NCBI GenBank assembly: GCA_002179805.1
Contig: NAVB01000302.1
Location: 1 to 64,000, forward strand
DNA from: Acanthamoeba lenticulata
Lineage: Eukaryota; Discosea; Longamoebia; Acanthamoebidae
Direction: 5' to 3'
Length of the DNA: 64,000 nt
In this document: piece after piece, positions 48,617 through 57,952 of the stretch
How the letters are laid out: every line of letters begins with the position of its first letter
Numbering within the stretch: the stretch's first letter is position 1
Position numbers and translations under genes: made by a program
Notes under the pieces: generated by a model
Seen by the model: only the letters and a program-made list of their open reading frames with translations
Told to the model about the DNA's origin: nothing
Databases searched by the model: none

Positions 48617-49584
48617 ATGCCACGACAAGGGGCACCGGGGCCTCTCCTTTCCCTCCCCAAGAGGCGCCGACATCGCCTCTATGCGCTGTTGGGAGCGGCT
48701 TTCTTCACATCCTTCGTTCTCCTGGAAATCGCGAGTTACAGCTGGACGGGCGATGTACAGCAGAGACCGCGACCACTACCAGCTGTGCAGCCCGTCGCAA
48801 CATCGAGCCCATCGTTGAGTTCAATCCGAGGGCTCTCGCCAGTGGGTACAAACGCTTTTGTCGTTCATCGCAACGTGTTTGTTGATTGAATGCAACACCC
48901 GCAGGGAAAAGATTCTTTGAGCGTGTAGGCCTGGTCTGTGCGGACACGGGCCGCCCACTGACTGCTGCGCGCATCAATGACAACTACTGTGACTGTGCCG
49001 ACGGCACCGACGAGCCTGGTACAGCGCAACCCCTGCTACGCGGCACCTGCAGCTAATGTCCAACCTCCGCGCCTCCTTGGGGCACTGTGCTTGATCGCGC
49101 CGGCCGCAGGTACGAGCGCTTGCGCAAACGGCCAGTTCTGGTGTGCCAGCGAGCGACGCTCGCTGTCCGCAAGCTTCGTGGATGACGGCATTTGCGACTG
49201 CTGCGACGGCGCGGACGAGTCGAAGCTCCGATGCCGCGACAGGTGTCGCGAAGCCCCAGAGCGCCCAGCCATCGTGGACGTCGACGATGCGGCCATTGCG
49301 CACCCACCGGTAACAACCGGCTGGCTTGCTTTTTGTGCCCAATTGTGCCGCTCCCCCTTGACAGTTCTTTGCGGCCTGTCGTGCAGGAGAACCACCAGAA
49401 TCTAACCTCGTCTGTCTTCATCTTCGGCCTTTGGTTGTTCATTTTGGCCCACCTTGTTGCCATCGTACGCCTCCTTCTTTTATCGTGTGTGGTGCGTAGT
49501 CCTATACTGACTGGCGAGGGCTTCACGATCGACCAGCTGGGCGGGATCTGGTATCTGGCCACACGGAGAGATCACACCCTCTAG
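48617..49584 (+). CDS. minimal glucosidase-II-beta-like membrane protein
   Basis: Exon 1 encodes a basic N-terminus and a signal anchor (HRLYALLGAAFFTSFVLLEI). Later exons encode KRFFERVGLVCADTGRPL, RINDNYCDCADGTDEPGTSA, CANGQFWCASERRSLSASF and VDDGICDCCDGADES, then NHQNLTSSVFIFGLWLFILA (second membrane helix) and a tail ending RRDHTL. The tandem DNYCDCxDGxDEPGTxAC...FxC...DGxCDCCDGxDE is the N-terminal domain of glucosidase II beta (PRKCSH), which holds the catalytic alpha subunit in the ER. The usual beta subunit is a soluble protein of about 500 residues with a C-terminal MRH lectin domain; this one has only the Cys-rich domain between two membrane segments. The 3' exon after 49470 may contain one more intron. 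Confidence 0.78.
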
Positions 49585-49861
49585 GAGAGAGAACAGCAGT
49601 CTGAAGGGCTGGCCATGAAGTCAGGTGGGGCAGCAAGTGCATAACGCGTCCCCTCCCCTTGCGCTCCAAGAATCGCTTGTCAAGAGCGAGTGGCCAAAGA
49701 GGCCAATCAAGAGCGCGGCAGCGATACTGTTGCACCAACGCCAACGAGGAGTGAGTAAGAGAGGATCCTTTCGCTTGGCCGACGCCCTCGCCGGTGGTGG
49801 TCTTGTTCACTTGCACGCAAAAGAGAGAAGCGCAAAGCTGATTTGAAATGTTTGTTTGTTC

Positions 49862-50293
49862 TCACTGCGCCTTTTGCTTTGGTGGCGGCTGGGTTGTGTC
49901 CCCACGGGCAAGGAAGAAGAGGCCAGCAATAATGAAGGCTGAGCCAAGCCACCACGACGCGGGGAGCGGTTCGGCAAAGAGGAGGTGGCCCAGCAAGGCG
50001 CTGGAAAAGAAGTTGGTGGCCGAGTTGACGACCGTGGCCATGACGGAGGAAGAGAGGTTCATCGAATGGACGAACAGGTTCCACATGACCGCGTTGCAGA
50101 CAAATATCATGCCAAAGCAACCTATCCGCAGTGCTGCCGCAGCGTACTCAGCCATGGGGGCTTGTAAGTGCCCATGCGAGAGAAACGTGTCTATCCACAC
50201 GCCGTCCATTGCAAGCTTGCCGAACACCGAGGCGAGGCCCGCGCAAGCGCCCGCCAGGGTCGAGAGCACAAATCCCTTGCGTCCTTGTGGCAT
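49862..50293 (-). CDS. TMEM42-like (EamA/DMT-fold) membrane protein
   Basis: A single-exon ORF, MPQGRKGFVLSTLAGACAGL to stop at 49862, about 143 residues with four membrane helices: GFVLSTLAGACAGLASVFGK, ALRIGCFGMIFVCNAVMWNL, MATVVNSATNFFSSALLGHL and WWLGSAFIIAGLFFLA. The order and the motifs FSSALLGHLLFAEPL and WWLGSAFIIAGL match TMEM42, a half-size relative of the drug/metabolite transporter superfamily that probably works as a dimer. The substrate is unknown. It ends 277 bases from the convergent glucosidase-II-beta-like gene, and the gap shows nothing coding. Confidence 0.85.
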   Translation of the reverse strand: MPQGRKGFVLSTLAGACAGLASVFGKLAMDGVWIDTFLSHGHLQAPMAEYAAAALRIGCFGMIFVCNAVMWNLFVHSMNLSSSVMATVVNSATNFFSSALLGHLLFAEPLPASWWLGSAFIIAGLFFLARGDTTQPPPKQKAQ

Positions 50294-50368
50294 GGTGGGC
50301 ACCTTATTCTTTTTATTTTTATTTTTGTTTCTGAAGAGAAATGCACAAAAAAACGGAGAAAAATGCCA

Positions 50369-53300
50369 CTACCGGCACTGCTGCAGGGCTTGGAAGTTGG
50401 AGAACGCAATCAACGACATGGCGTAAGTCATGGATGGCGATGACCAGTATGGCCAGGCTGACGAAGGATCGTTGAATCCTATTTGTACAACCACCGCATG
50501 CCACATAGCGCGTGAGTGAGTGAGCCCCTTGCATTCCTGCGCACACGCGGCGTCATTCGTACCGGGGAACTCCTTGGGGGTGGAGAACCCCCACCACTTG
50601 AGCTGCGTGAACTTCTCGTAGGTCTTGAGGGGCGGCACGCCGCGCATGGCATAGACCAGGTCGGCTCCAGAGGCCATGTCAAGGTCTGTCGTGGTAAACG
50701 GATCCAGATAGGTCCCGTTCCTGCACACGACACGACATCGTACGGCCATGTAAGCAACGAGAAGCAGAAAGCGTGGAGGAGGAGAAGGCGCCTATGTACA
50801 GGAAGTAAGAGTAGGTCCCGGGGTAGGCAAAGGGGAAGGTCGTGTCGCCCTTCTCCGACCCGGAGAAGAAGGCGTTGCCCAGCGGGAACCGGCCAGAGAG
50901 GAGGTACGTCCGCAGGTACTCGATGCCGCCCCAGACCAGGGGCTGCACCGCCGGCGGGACGTCCTTGGCCCACTGCAGCTTGCACGCGCCCCTGCACGAG
51001 CGTCGACGGGAGGGGGGAGAGAGACTACATCAGCGAAGCCTGTGAGAAGGGACCGGGGCGAGGGGCAGGCGCGGTACCTGGCGGGGACGGTCCAGACGTC
51101 GATGAGCATGTTGACGGCGAGGGCGGTGCTGAACATGCGGTCCTCACCTCGCTCGACGCCATTGTAATCGCCCAGGAAATCATCCCTGTTGCGTGTGGAA
51201 GGTGGGGTGGCCCGATCGTCACGCACTCGCGAGTGAGGTCAGTCCTCCTTTGGGGGGGCTCGAATGGGAAAGAGACGCACCAGTAGTTGCCGGCCGCGTC
51301 AAAGTGGGCGGCGGCCAGGACCTGCTGCGTGCCGGAGCCCTTGAGCGCGGCGATGAGCCGATCTCGCGTCCGAGCCATCGCCGGGATGGCGTCCTGCGCA
51401 GCCAAACAGACAGACAGACGGGCAGAGAGCAGTTCAATCAGCCGAGTCCTAGTTACATGGCCTCCTGGCCGCTACGCACCGTGGCGCTGCCCTTGGCGTT
51501 GAGGTAGCGCGCCGTCCGGGCCGCCATCCACAGGAAGTCGTAGAGCGACGGGTAGTAGAGCAGCGCGACGTCCGGCCGCGCCGTGGCCGCTCCGGTCTCG
51601 AGCGCCCAGCTGTGACCCAGCGACCGGCGTGAGGTTGAGGCGCAAAGGGTTGGCGAGTGGGAAGGGCGGACCTGACGAGCTGGCCCGTGTTTTCATAGAC
51701 CTGCTGGAAGCTCGGGTTCGCGACAAAGTAGGCCCGCGCGGATCCATCGTTGAGGCCCTCGAGCACGGCCTGCGACGAGCCGTAGAGGAAGTTGGACGCC
51801 ACGCTCATGTCGACGTTGTTGACGTGGTAGGGCATCCCCACGAGCCCCGTCGTCTTGTTGTCCTCTGGCAGGTCCTGCAGGCAGGCAGGCATGCAGCGCA
51901 GGGGCCGGCGTTTGTGAGTTTGTGACACCGACACGGAACAGGCCCGGTCCGAGGCGCACCATGAGCCACGTCATGCTCAGCGCGACCGAGGGCGAGCTCA
52001 GCTTCGCGAGGAACGGGTGGATGAAGTAATAGGACCGGGTGTCGAGCAGGTCCGTGTAGTGCGTGTTGTTGGCCTCGAACGGCCGGTAGGCGTACTGCGC
52101 GCAGGCGAGGTCGTGCGCACAGTGAGAAACAACAACAGAATGTGACGTCCCCGGACTCTGTGAAGTTGTACGTGCCTTGTTGATGAGCTCAAAGAGGGCG
52201 GTGATGTTGGTGTTGGCCGCTTCCCACCGCTTGTAGGCCGCCGGGAACTTGTCGCGCTGCTGCGCGAGCAGACCGCCCAGCGCCTGGCGCCGCCACACGC
52301 ATGGAGAGATGTGAGGCGTCAGACGAGCAGCCTGATTAAATTTAGGGAAGAGGGCGGGCACCAGATTGACGGAGGAGTCGTCCAAGTCGGGCGGGATGCG
52401 AAACACGGTCACAAAGTAGCTGAGCGCCTGGGCGATCTGCTCGGCCCTAGTGCGCACCAGGGTCAGGAAGGGCGGCTGCAGACCTGGAAAAGGGGGTAAG
52501 GGCGGGTGTGTGCGTACTGGTCGGAATAGGAGTCGAGGCCCAGCATGCCGAGGACGGTCGCGACGTATTCGGTCAACGAGTCTACTCGGAGGCCGCGTGA
52601 GTGATCCTGGTGGAACCGGTTGAGGTTTTGGGGGGGGGGGATCGCAAAGGGAACGAACCAAACGAGTCCAAGGGGTCGAGCAGGTTGACCGGGGTGGCCG
52701 ACCAGGTGCCGTTAACCAGCTTCTGTGGCCAGAACGAATACACGGGCACACCTGCACCCATGCATGCGCGCCACGTCGGGGACGCAGCCGAGTCATTTTG
52801 TTGTGGTTCGAGAGCGGAAGATCTAGAGAGGACCGCATACCGGGAGGTCGGTTCTTGTCCTTGAAAGAGAGGACGGCGTCGAGGGCCATAGCGAAGGACT
52901 CGTCCGTGGGCGACACCTCGATAGCGTCCAGCGAGACGGCCTGTGTGTCGACACAGCAGACCTTGGTCAATGCGTTTGCCTGCATCAACCACCACAGCGG
53001 CCAGCGGCGAGCAGAGGGGGAGCGAAGGGACAACCTCGATGATTGCTGAGAGGACGAACGTGGTCACAAACATGTTGGAGTCCGGGATGGCAAAGTAGCG
53101 TCGCAACAGCGTGTTATCCTCGTCGTCAAACCACCCTGCCCACCAAGCCGATGCCCCAATAACAAATTGTGTCAGAAGTGACAGCGGAAAAAGAGGCCCC
53201 GGAGCAGGAAGGGCACGGGGCGGGGGAGGGGGGCTACCCTGGCCCACGAAGTCGAGGTGGATGGCGGAGCGGTAGAGCCCACGGTCTTCTCGCCATTGCA

Positions 53301-53469
53301 TGGGGAAGTATTGAAAGGGTTGAGAGTGCAGCACCTGCTCCTTCTGCATGGCCGCATAGACCTCCCCTATCATTACGCTTTGTTGCCTTTGGTCCACCGC
53401 CTCGCTGCCGCTTGTCATAAGCAGTAGCGTTGGCACCAGCACCAAAAGGCAGAAGACGACATGCGTCAT
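50369..53469 (-). CDS. large secreted protein of unrecognised family
   Basis: ATG at 53467-53469 starts a signal peptide (MTHVVFCLLVLVPTLLLMTS). At least nine exons follow, with conserved-looking blocks: QWREDRGLYRSAIHLDFVGQ, GWFDDEDNTLLRRYFAIPDS, NMFVTTFVLSAIIE, DRWTVPA-like DVWTVPA, GMPYHVNNVDMSVASNFLYG, LYYPSLYDFLWMAARTARYL, DRMFSTALAVNMLIDVWTVP, VWGGIEYLRTYLLSG, and SEKGDTTFPFAYPGTYSYF. Trp/Asp/Tyr-rich helices and short conserved loops (DYNGVERGEDRMF, NYWDDFLGD) suggest an all-helical enzyme-like protein, but I cannot name the fold or the reaction. N-glycosylation sites (NKT, NIT, NGT) fit secretion or the endolysosome. The last exon ends ALQQCR at 50369. Exon borders in the middle are approximate. 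Confidence 0.75.
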
Positions 53470-53555
53470 GACGCTCACTTACAACGGAATGAAAAACAAA
53501 AGAGCACCGAGACAACATGACCGGCACGAAATTTAATTAGATCAAAAAAGTGAAG

Positions 53556-53628
53556 TGCCTCACGTGAGGATCGAACTCACGACCTTCAGATTATGAGACT
53601 GACGCTCTACCGACTGAGCTAGCGAGGC
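53556..53628 (-). tRNA. tRNA-Met(CAT), elongator type
   Basis: On the coding strand the 73 bases begin GCCTCGCTAGCTCAG, have the D-loop GTCGGTAGAGC, anticodon loop CTCATAA (anticodon CAT), T-loop GTTCGATCC and end GAGGCA with a matching 7-base acceptor stem. It closely resembles animal elongator tRNA-Met. No intron. A run of T follows downstream (TTTTTT after CTTCAC), a likely Pol III stop. An identical copy lies at 62908-62980 in opposite orientation. Confidence 0.97.
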
Positions 53629-53732
53629 GGGCTTGAACATTTTCTCTGGGCTAGAAATATGGAGAATAATGAGAGAAAGAAAGGCACAAAACAAGCGGTA
53701 CAACCTTACACTGTCCTGTATGCGTGCAAGCA

Positions 53733-55220
53733 CTACGCGGTGGGGTGCTGCTTCTTGTACTTCTCGCGGAGGGCAGTAGAGCTGAGCTTGCCTTCTCTAT
53801 ATGTGCGCGGATGATCAGCACATTAGACCGTGCTTTTCAGTTCATGAAGGGTTCTGTCTGTGGCAGGATTGGAGTACCCGAGACCAGGAGGGGCGCTGAC
53901 CAGTTGAACAACGATAACAGCAAGCTGCTTCAACCCATTGGCCTGCCGCTTTTCGTTGATGTCTGTCGCTCCCTGTGCGCAAGGAGGTGAACTACACCGG
54001 TGCGAGACTCCGTCACAGACGGCCACTTTCATACCTTTTGTGTCTCTTCTGAAACAATGATGGCATCGAACGTCGGTCCCGTGAGCGTCGGCCCATAGGG
54101 ATCGTTGATTTCGATTGTCTGTTCGTTCACCATGGCTCAGTCGATGTGGGGCTCCATCAGTCACCTCCACGGCCAAGTCACCACAAGATACCTCATAGAC
54201 CACCAAAGGGTTCAGGGCACGGAGGAAGTCCAGTGTCGTCGATGCACGCAGGCTGTAGGGCTGCATGACATCTCCATATTTCTTGTTCTTCAGCATTTCG
54301 TCGCCTGCGTCAACCGTGGCATCATGAGGTGTGAGTGCGCAACGTACGTTGGAGAGACGCACATAGAGGGTGCAAGCTACCTGTGATGCCCACCACCATC
54401 CGCTCCTCTGTGCTGAGGGCAGCTACTGTGAGCATGATCTGTCACAAACGAGCCAGTCTCAGTATGTTGGCCGCAACATACAGCACCAGCATCTCCTTCA
54501 AGAGGAGTACCTTGTGTCCGGCATGCAGTCGGTCAAACGTGCCACCCAATACCGTCTCCTTGTAGGTGGGGAAGCCTGTGGGTCACATCAACTATGAGGG
54601 CAAGCGCTGAGTTGGAAGTGAGCGCGTAGGCACTAGAACCTCGTGTCGGAGATTGCCTTGAACGAACATCAGCAGCGCCAGTCACATTAAATTGCTCAAA
54701 GGTCAAAGAAGGCAAGCTCTTGCCCACGCGAGCAGTGTTGATCCTCTCCTGTTCCTCGCTGGCGACTGAGGCCCGAGCGCAATGAGGCACATAAGACAAA
54801 GGTGATGAAGAGCATTCATGTACCAGGTGAAAGGCAAAGCATAACCGTGATATCGCTTAGCTCCGTGCGTGGGTCGTAGCCGTGGGCAAAGGGCGACAAC
54901 ACTACGACGTCCATTTCGTCGTCTACCTCCATTGCTGCGGCGTAGTAACCGGCCAACACAACCTCAAGTTCCTTCACCTGCAAGCCATAGTACCGCGAGC
55001 AAATTATTTAGTTTAGCAGCCACATGCCGCCCCAGCTCAAACGTACTTGCACAGGGTGAATCTGCTGGTTTACAGGTAGAAGGTAAAGCTTGCGGGGCGA
55101 CAACGTGAGGCGTGCTCGCGCATCTCGAATTAACGCCAGAGCAAAGCTCGATCCCTCTTCTGACCACCCGAAGGGCACCTCGGCCACCAGAGCTCCCACG
55201 CACAGCTTCCCCTCAGCCAT
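53733..55220 (-). CDS. phosphopantetheine adenylyltransferase (eukaryotic PPAT / COASY type)
   Basis: Exon 1 (ATG 55218-55220) MAEGKLCVGALVAEV continues through an N-terminal domain with LTLSPRKLYLLPVNQQIHPV and MEVDDEMDVVVLSPF. After introns come TYKETVLGGTFDRLHAGHKV, whose GTFDRLHAGH is the nucleotidyltransferase (T/HxGH) signature, then MVVGIT, DEMLKNKKYGDVMQPYSLRA, EINDPYGPTLTGPTFDAIIV with SEETQKG, INEKRQANGLKQLAVIVVQL, and KLSSTALREKYKKQHPTA at the end. The final SSTALR motif is the conserved ATP-handling ISST/LSST element of PPATs. The enzyme adenylates 4'-phosphopantetheine in coenzyme A synthesis. There is no dephospho-CoA kinase domain after it, so it is the monofunctional (yeast CAB4-like) form. 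At least eight exons. Confidence 0.9.
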
Positions 55221-55369
55221 TGTTATTTTGTCAAAAATAGCCGATCTTTTTGGCTAAAGTGAAAACTTTGCTGTCGACGTGGCACAGTTGATTGTTTTCG
55301 CGCCCATTTTTTGGCGGGATGCGTGGCCAAGGATAGAGGAGTTGAACAATCACAACATCAACTTGCACC
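55221..55369. promoter_or_regulatory. 149-base bidirectional promoter, PPAT / SANT-Myb gene
   Basis: Opposite start codons lie 149 bases apart. The stretch contains a TTTTTGGCGGGA motif near 55306-55317 (E2F-like TTTGGCGGGA), which might be a cell-cycle element. No TATA box seen. Confidence 0.45.
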
Positions 55370-56539
55370 ATGTCGATGGCACGTAAGCTGGTGAAAACGG
55401 CAGATAGTCCCTCTTTGTGGAACTACTCCCTATCTCCAGGATGGACGCAAGAGACATCCGAGATTCTGCGATTGGCCATCATCAAGTTCGGTTGCGGCAA
55501 CTGGAAGGCGATCATTGAATCTCATTGTCTGCCTGGTAAGACACGAAGCCAACTTAATTTGCAGACACAGAGGATGGTCGGGCAGCAGTCGATTGCGGAA
55601 TTCAAGGGCATCCATCTGGACACCCGCGTTGTCTGGAAGGACGTCCAGGAAAGGTTCGCCCCCCCCCTCTCTAATGTTACCTTCCCTTAAGGCCGCACAC
55701 ATGTTTACATTGTTCTCGGGGCAGGCATCGAAACAACCCGAACGTGGTGTTGAAGAATGGCCTCATCATCAACAGCGGCAACAATCAAACGAAAGAAGAA
55801 AAGGATAAACTGCGTAAAGCCAATCTGAAGAAGTACGCACTTCCGCGGGAAGAGATCGACGCTATCGAGTTGCCTGTGTTCGAACTCGGGGATGTGGTTG
55901 ATGGCAAGGCCACGCGACGACGGGTCCGCGAGAAGCGGGTACTTGCCCCAGGCGAGAGCGAGAAGCTCAAGGCTCGCCTCCAAGTGCTGCGCGACCGATT
56001 GGCCGTGCTCGAGACCGAGCTCAAGGACCGAGGGGTTCCTCTCATTGAACCCAAGAAGCCGCGTTGGAAACAGACGATGGAGCCTGCGTTCGAGATCAAC
56101 GACGAGTTCTTCGAAGACTATGAAGACGAGGAGGAGGAGGAGGAAGAGGAGATCGAAGTATGTGAAGAGGAGGAGTCAGATGACGTCGAAGAGGAGGCCG
56201 TGGAGATCCTCGACGAGGAGGATCTGGAGGGTGCCGAGGAGAGCGGGTTCAGCGGCGAGGAGCCTGTGTCCGCTGCCGTGCCAGAACGCCGTTTCGAAGC
56301 CATCGTGGCAGGCGAGGAAGATGATGACCCGGACTTTGAGGCGGAGCCGAGCAGAAAGAGGCGAAGGATCGCTGGAGCAGCTGTCGGTGCCAGGTACGCG
56401 CTTCGCTGTACCTCCCTTCAGAGCTAGCCGGAGCGAGTTACAGGGGAGGGATTGTGCTTACTTGGGTCTGTTCCCACTGTTACGCAGGCTGAACGAGCGA
56501 GCCCGCTTACCACCGAAGAGGGTCGTGCGGCAGCATTGA
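55370..56539 (+). CDS. SANT/Myb-domain protein
   Basis: Three exons. The N-terminal SANT/Myb-like repeat reads WNYSLSPGWTQETSEILRLA, FGCGNWKAIIESHCLPGKTR and SQLNLQTQRMVGQQSIAEF, with tryptophans near the expected spacing and the unusual CLPGKTxxQLNLQTQRxxGQQS continuation. A basic region follows (LRKANLKKYALPREEIDAIE; RRRVREKRVL), then a long coiled coil (EKLKARLQVLRDRLAVLETE), a Glu-rich block and a C-terminal basic end RKRRRIAG ... RLNERARLPPKRVV with a stop at 56537-56539. This suggests a nuclear DNA- or chromatin-associated protein. The precise family is not recognised; SANT proteins with this motif occur in many protists and plants. The intron between exons 2 and 3 is about 56394-56486. 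Confidence 0.82.
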
Positions 56540-56684
56540 CCAACTACAGAGCGGTACAGCTAAAGAGCGAAGGAACCTGCTTGCTGGCGATTCCTTCAAG
56601 TGCCGTGCTACGTGTATCGAACATGATCATGTTCCCACCCTTGCTCGCCCTTCCTGAGCGGGACGCAGAGGTGAAGAAAAAGGT

Positions 56685-56690
56685 TTTATT
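56685..56690 (-). terminator. poly(A) signal of the TRAF-finger-like membrane gene
   Basis: TTTATT on the plus strand, 143 bases past the stop at 56833. It also lies downstream of the convergent SANT gene stop, so the two 3' ends overlap in this interval. Confidence 0.45.
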
Positions 56691-56832
56691 TTTGTATGGA
56701 CAAAAGCGCGAAAGGCGGCGTATCTACAGCTGCACAGTTGACCATATGGACAACAAGCGGAGAGAAGAGAGAGAGAGAAGAGGCCACAGAAAAGCGCATC
56801 GGTTGCGGGAGGAAGGGGCAGATGGTGCAGAG

Positions 56833-57667
56833 TTAGAATACAGGGAGGAAGACACACAGGCCACCCCAACAGCCGATCACAGCCAGCGATAACACAAAGT
56901 TGGCGCTTAATGAGAAGTTCGGTGCGTAGCGCCAGTGGATACCCATCAGCGCGCCATAGAGGAAGAGAGGCAAGAGCTGCAAGAGCATTAACGGCCCTCC
57001 CTTGGCTGAGGAGTGCGTGTGGGTAAGTTTTAAATAAAGGCATCAAAACTTGGACAAGGAAGGGGGGGGGGGGCGAACGCACCGGCAAGAGAGAAGTAGC
57101 AAACGGAGAGGAAGGAGAGCACCAGCAAGTGAAGGCTGAACCACACCGTGTTGTGGTGTGGCGTGCCTGCATCCTCAGGGCGAGGCCTCATGAACTCCTT
57201 GACGGAAGAGACGACAGCAGAGACGTGTGCATCGGCAAGATGGGCCAGCACATTTAAGAGCTCTGCCGTCGCCAGCTGCGGGGGCAGATGAGGTGGCGCA
57301 GACGCCGCGGGAGGTTGTTCCAGCTTGCGTGCCTTCCTCGAGACCGCGCTTTCTTGATCTTCCAGTTGCGAGATTTTCCTCGATTGCAAGGCCACTGTAC
57401 GCTCCAGCAGCCTCATATGCTCTTGTTGATTGTCTTCCATATGTTGAGCATACTTGTGGCTCTCAATCTGCACGGATCAAAGGTGAGAAAGGAGAAGAGG
57501 CCGAGGCTCCCCGAATAACGTACCAGATCGCCACAGCCAACGTAGTAGTACCTGCATCGCACCCTTGTAGGCGGGTTTTCCTTCTTAGGCTCGATTACAT
57601 TCGAAGAACCAACAAGCGCCGAGTTGGTGCGTCTCCGCGTGGGTAAGTTATCGGTCTCGCCGCCCAT
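56833..57667 (-). CDS. TRAF-type zinc finger-like, coiled-coil, multi-pass membrane protein
   Basis: Exon 1 (ATG 57665-57667) gives MGGETDNLPTRRRTNSALVG and VRCRYYYVGCGDL. Exon 2 starts IESHKYAQHMEDNQQEHMRL, so the C-x6-C...H-x3-4-H...H pattern resembles a single degenerate TRAF-type zinc finger. A coiled coil follows (LLERTVALQSRKISQLEDQE), then a Pro-rich linker, two helices (SSVKEFMRPRPEDAG between), a membrane helix (TVWFSLHLLVLSFLSVCYFS), and in the last exon LLPLFLYGALMGIHWRY and ANFVLSLAVIGCWGGLCVFL ending LPVF. TRAF-type fingers before a helical bundle occur in ubiquitin-ligase adaptors. Here there is no RING or MATH domain, and the protein carries a three-helix membrane end. Function unknown. 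Confidence 0.75.
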
Positions 57668-57946
57668 CGTTTAATTCGTCTATGGATTTGCCTCCCTGGA
57701 AATGTATGCAGGCCTGATGGGGATGTGAAGCCAGTTGTGTCGTTCAGCTATTCGCCTACCCGCAAAGCTCTCACAATTTATTGATGCCGCTTCGTCTTCT
57801 TCTCTTCGAGTCGTGCTGTGGGGTATGCGTTGTACCAGCAATGGAGCCGCGAATTTCTTCGACTCTTTCGCGCCCGGTTTTTTCCCTCCGCCCTGAGCGC
57901 CCCCTTTTTGTGGTGCTGTACAGCCCATGAAAGGGCAAGAGGCTCC

Positions 57947-57952
57947 TTTATT
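57947..57952 (-). terminator. poly(A) signal overlapping the TFIIB-related gene's stop codon
   Basis: The coding strand reads CAA TAA AGG, so AATAAA shares the TAA stop codon at 57948-57950. Cleavage would follow within tens of bases. Confidence 0.55.
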
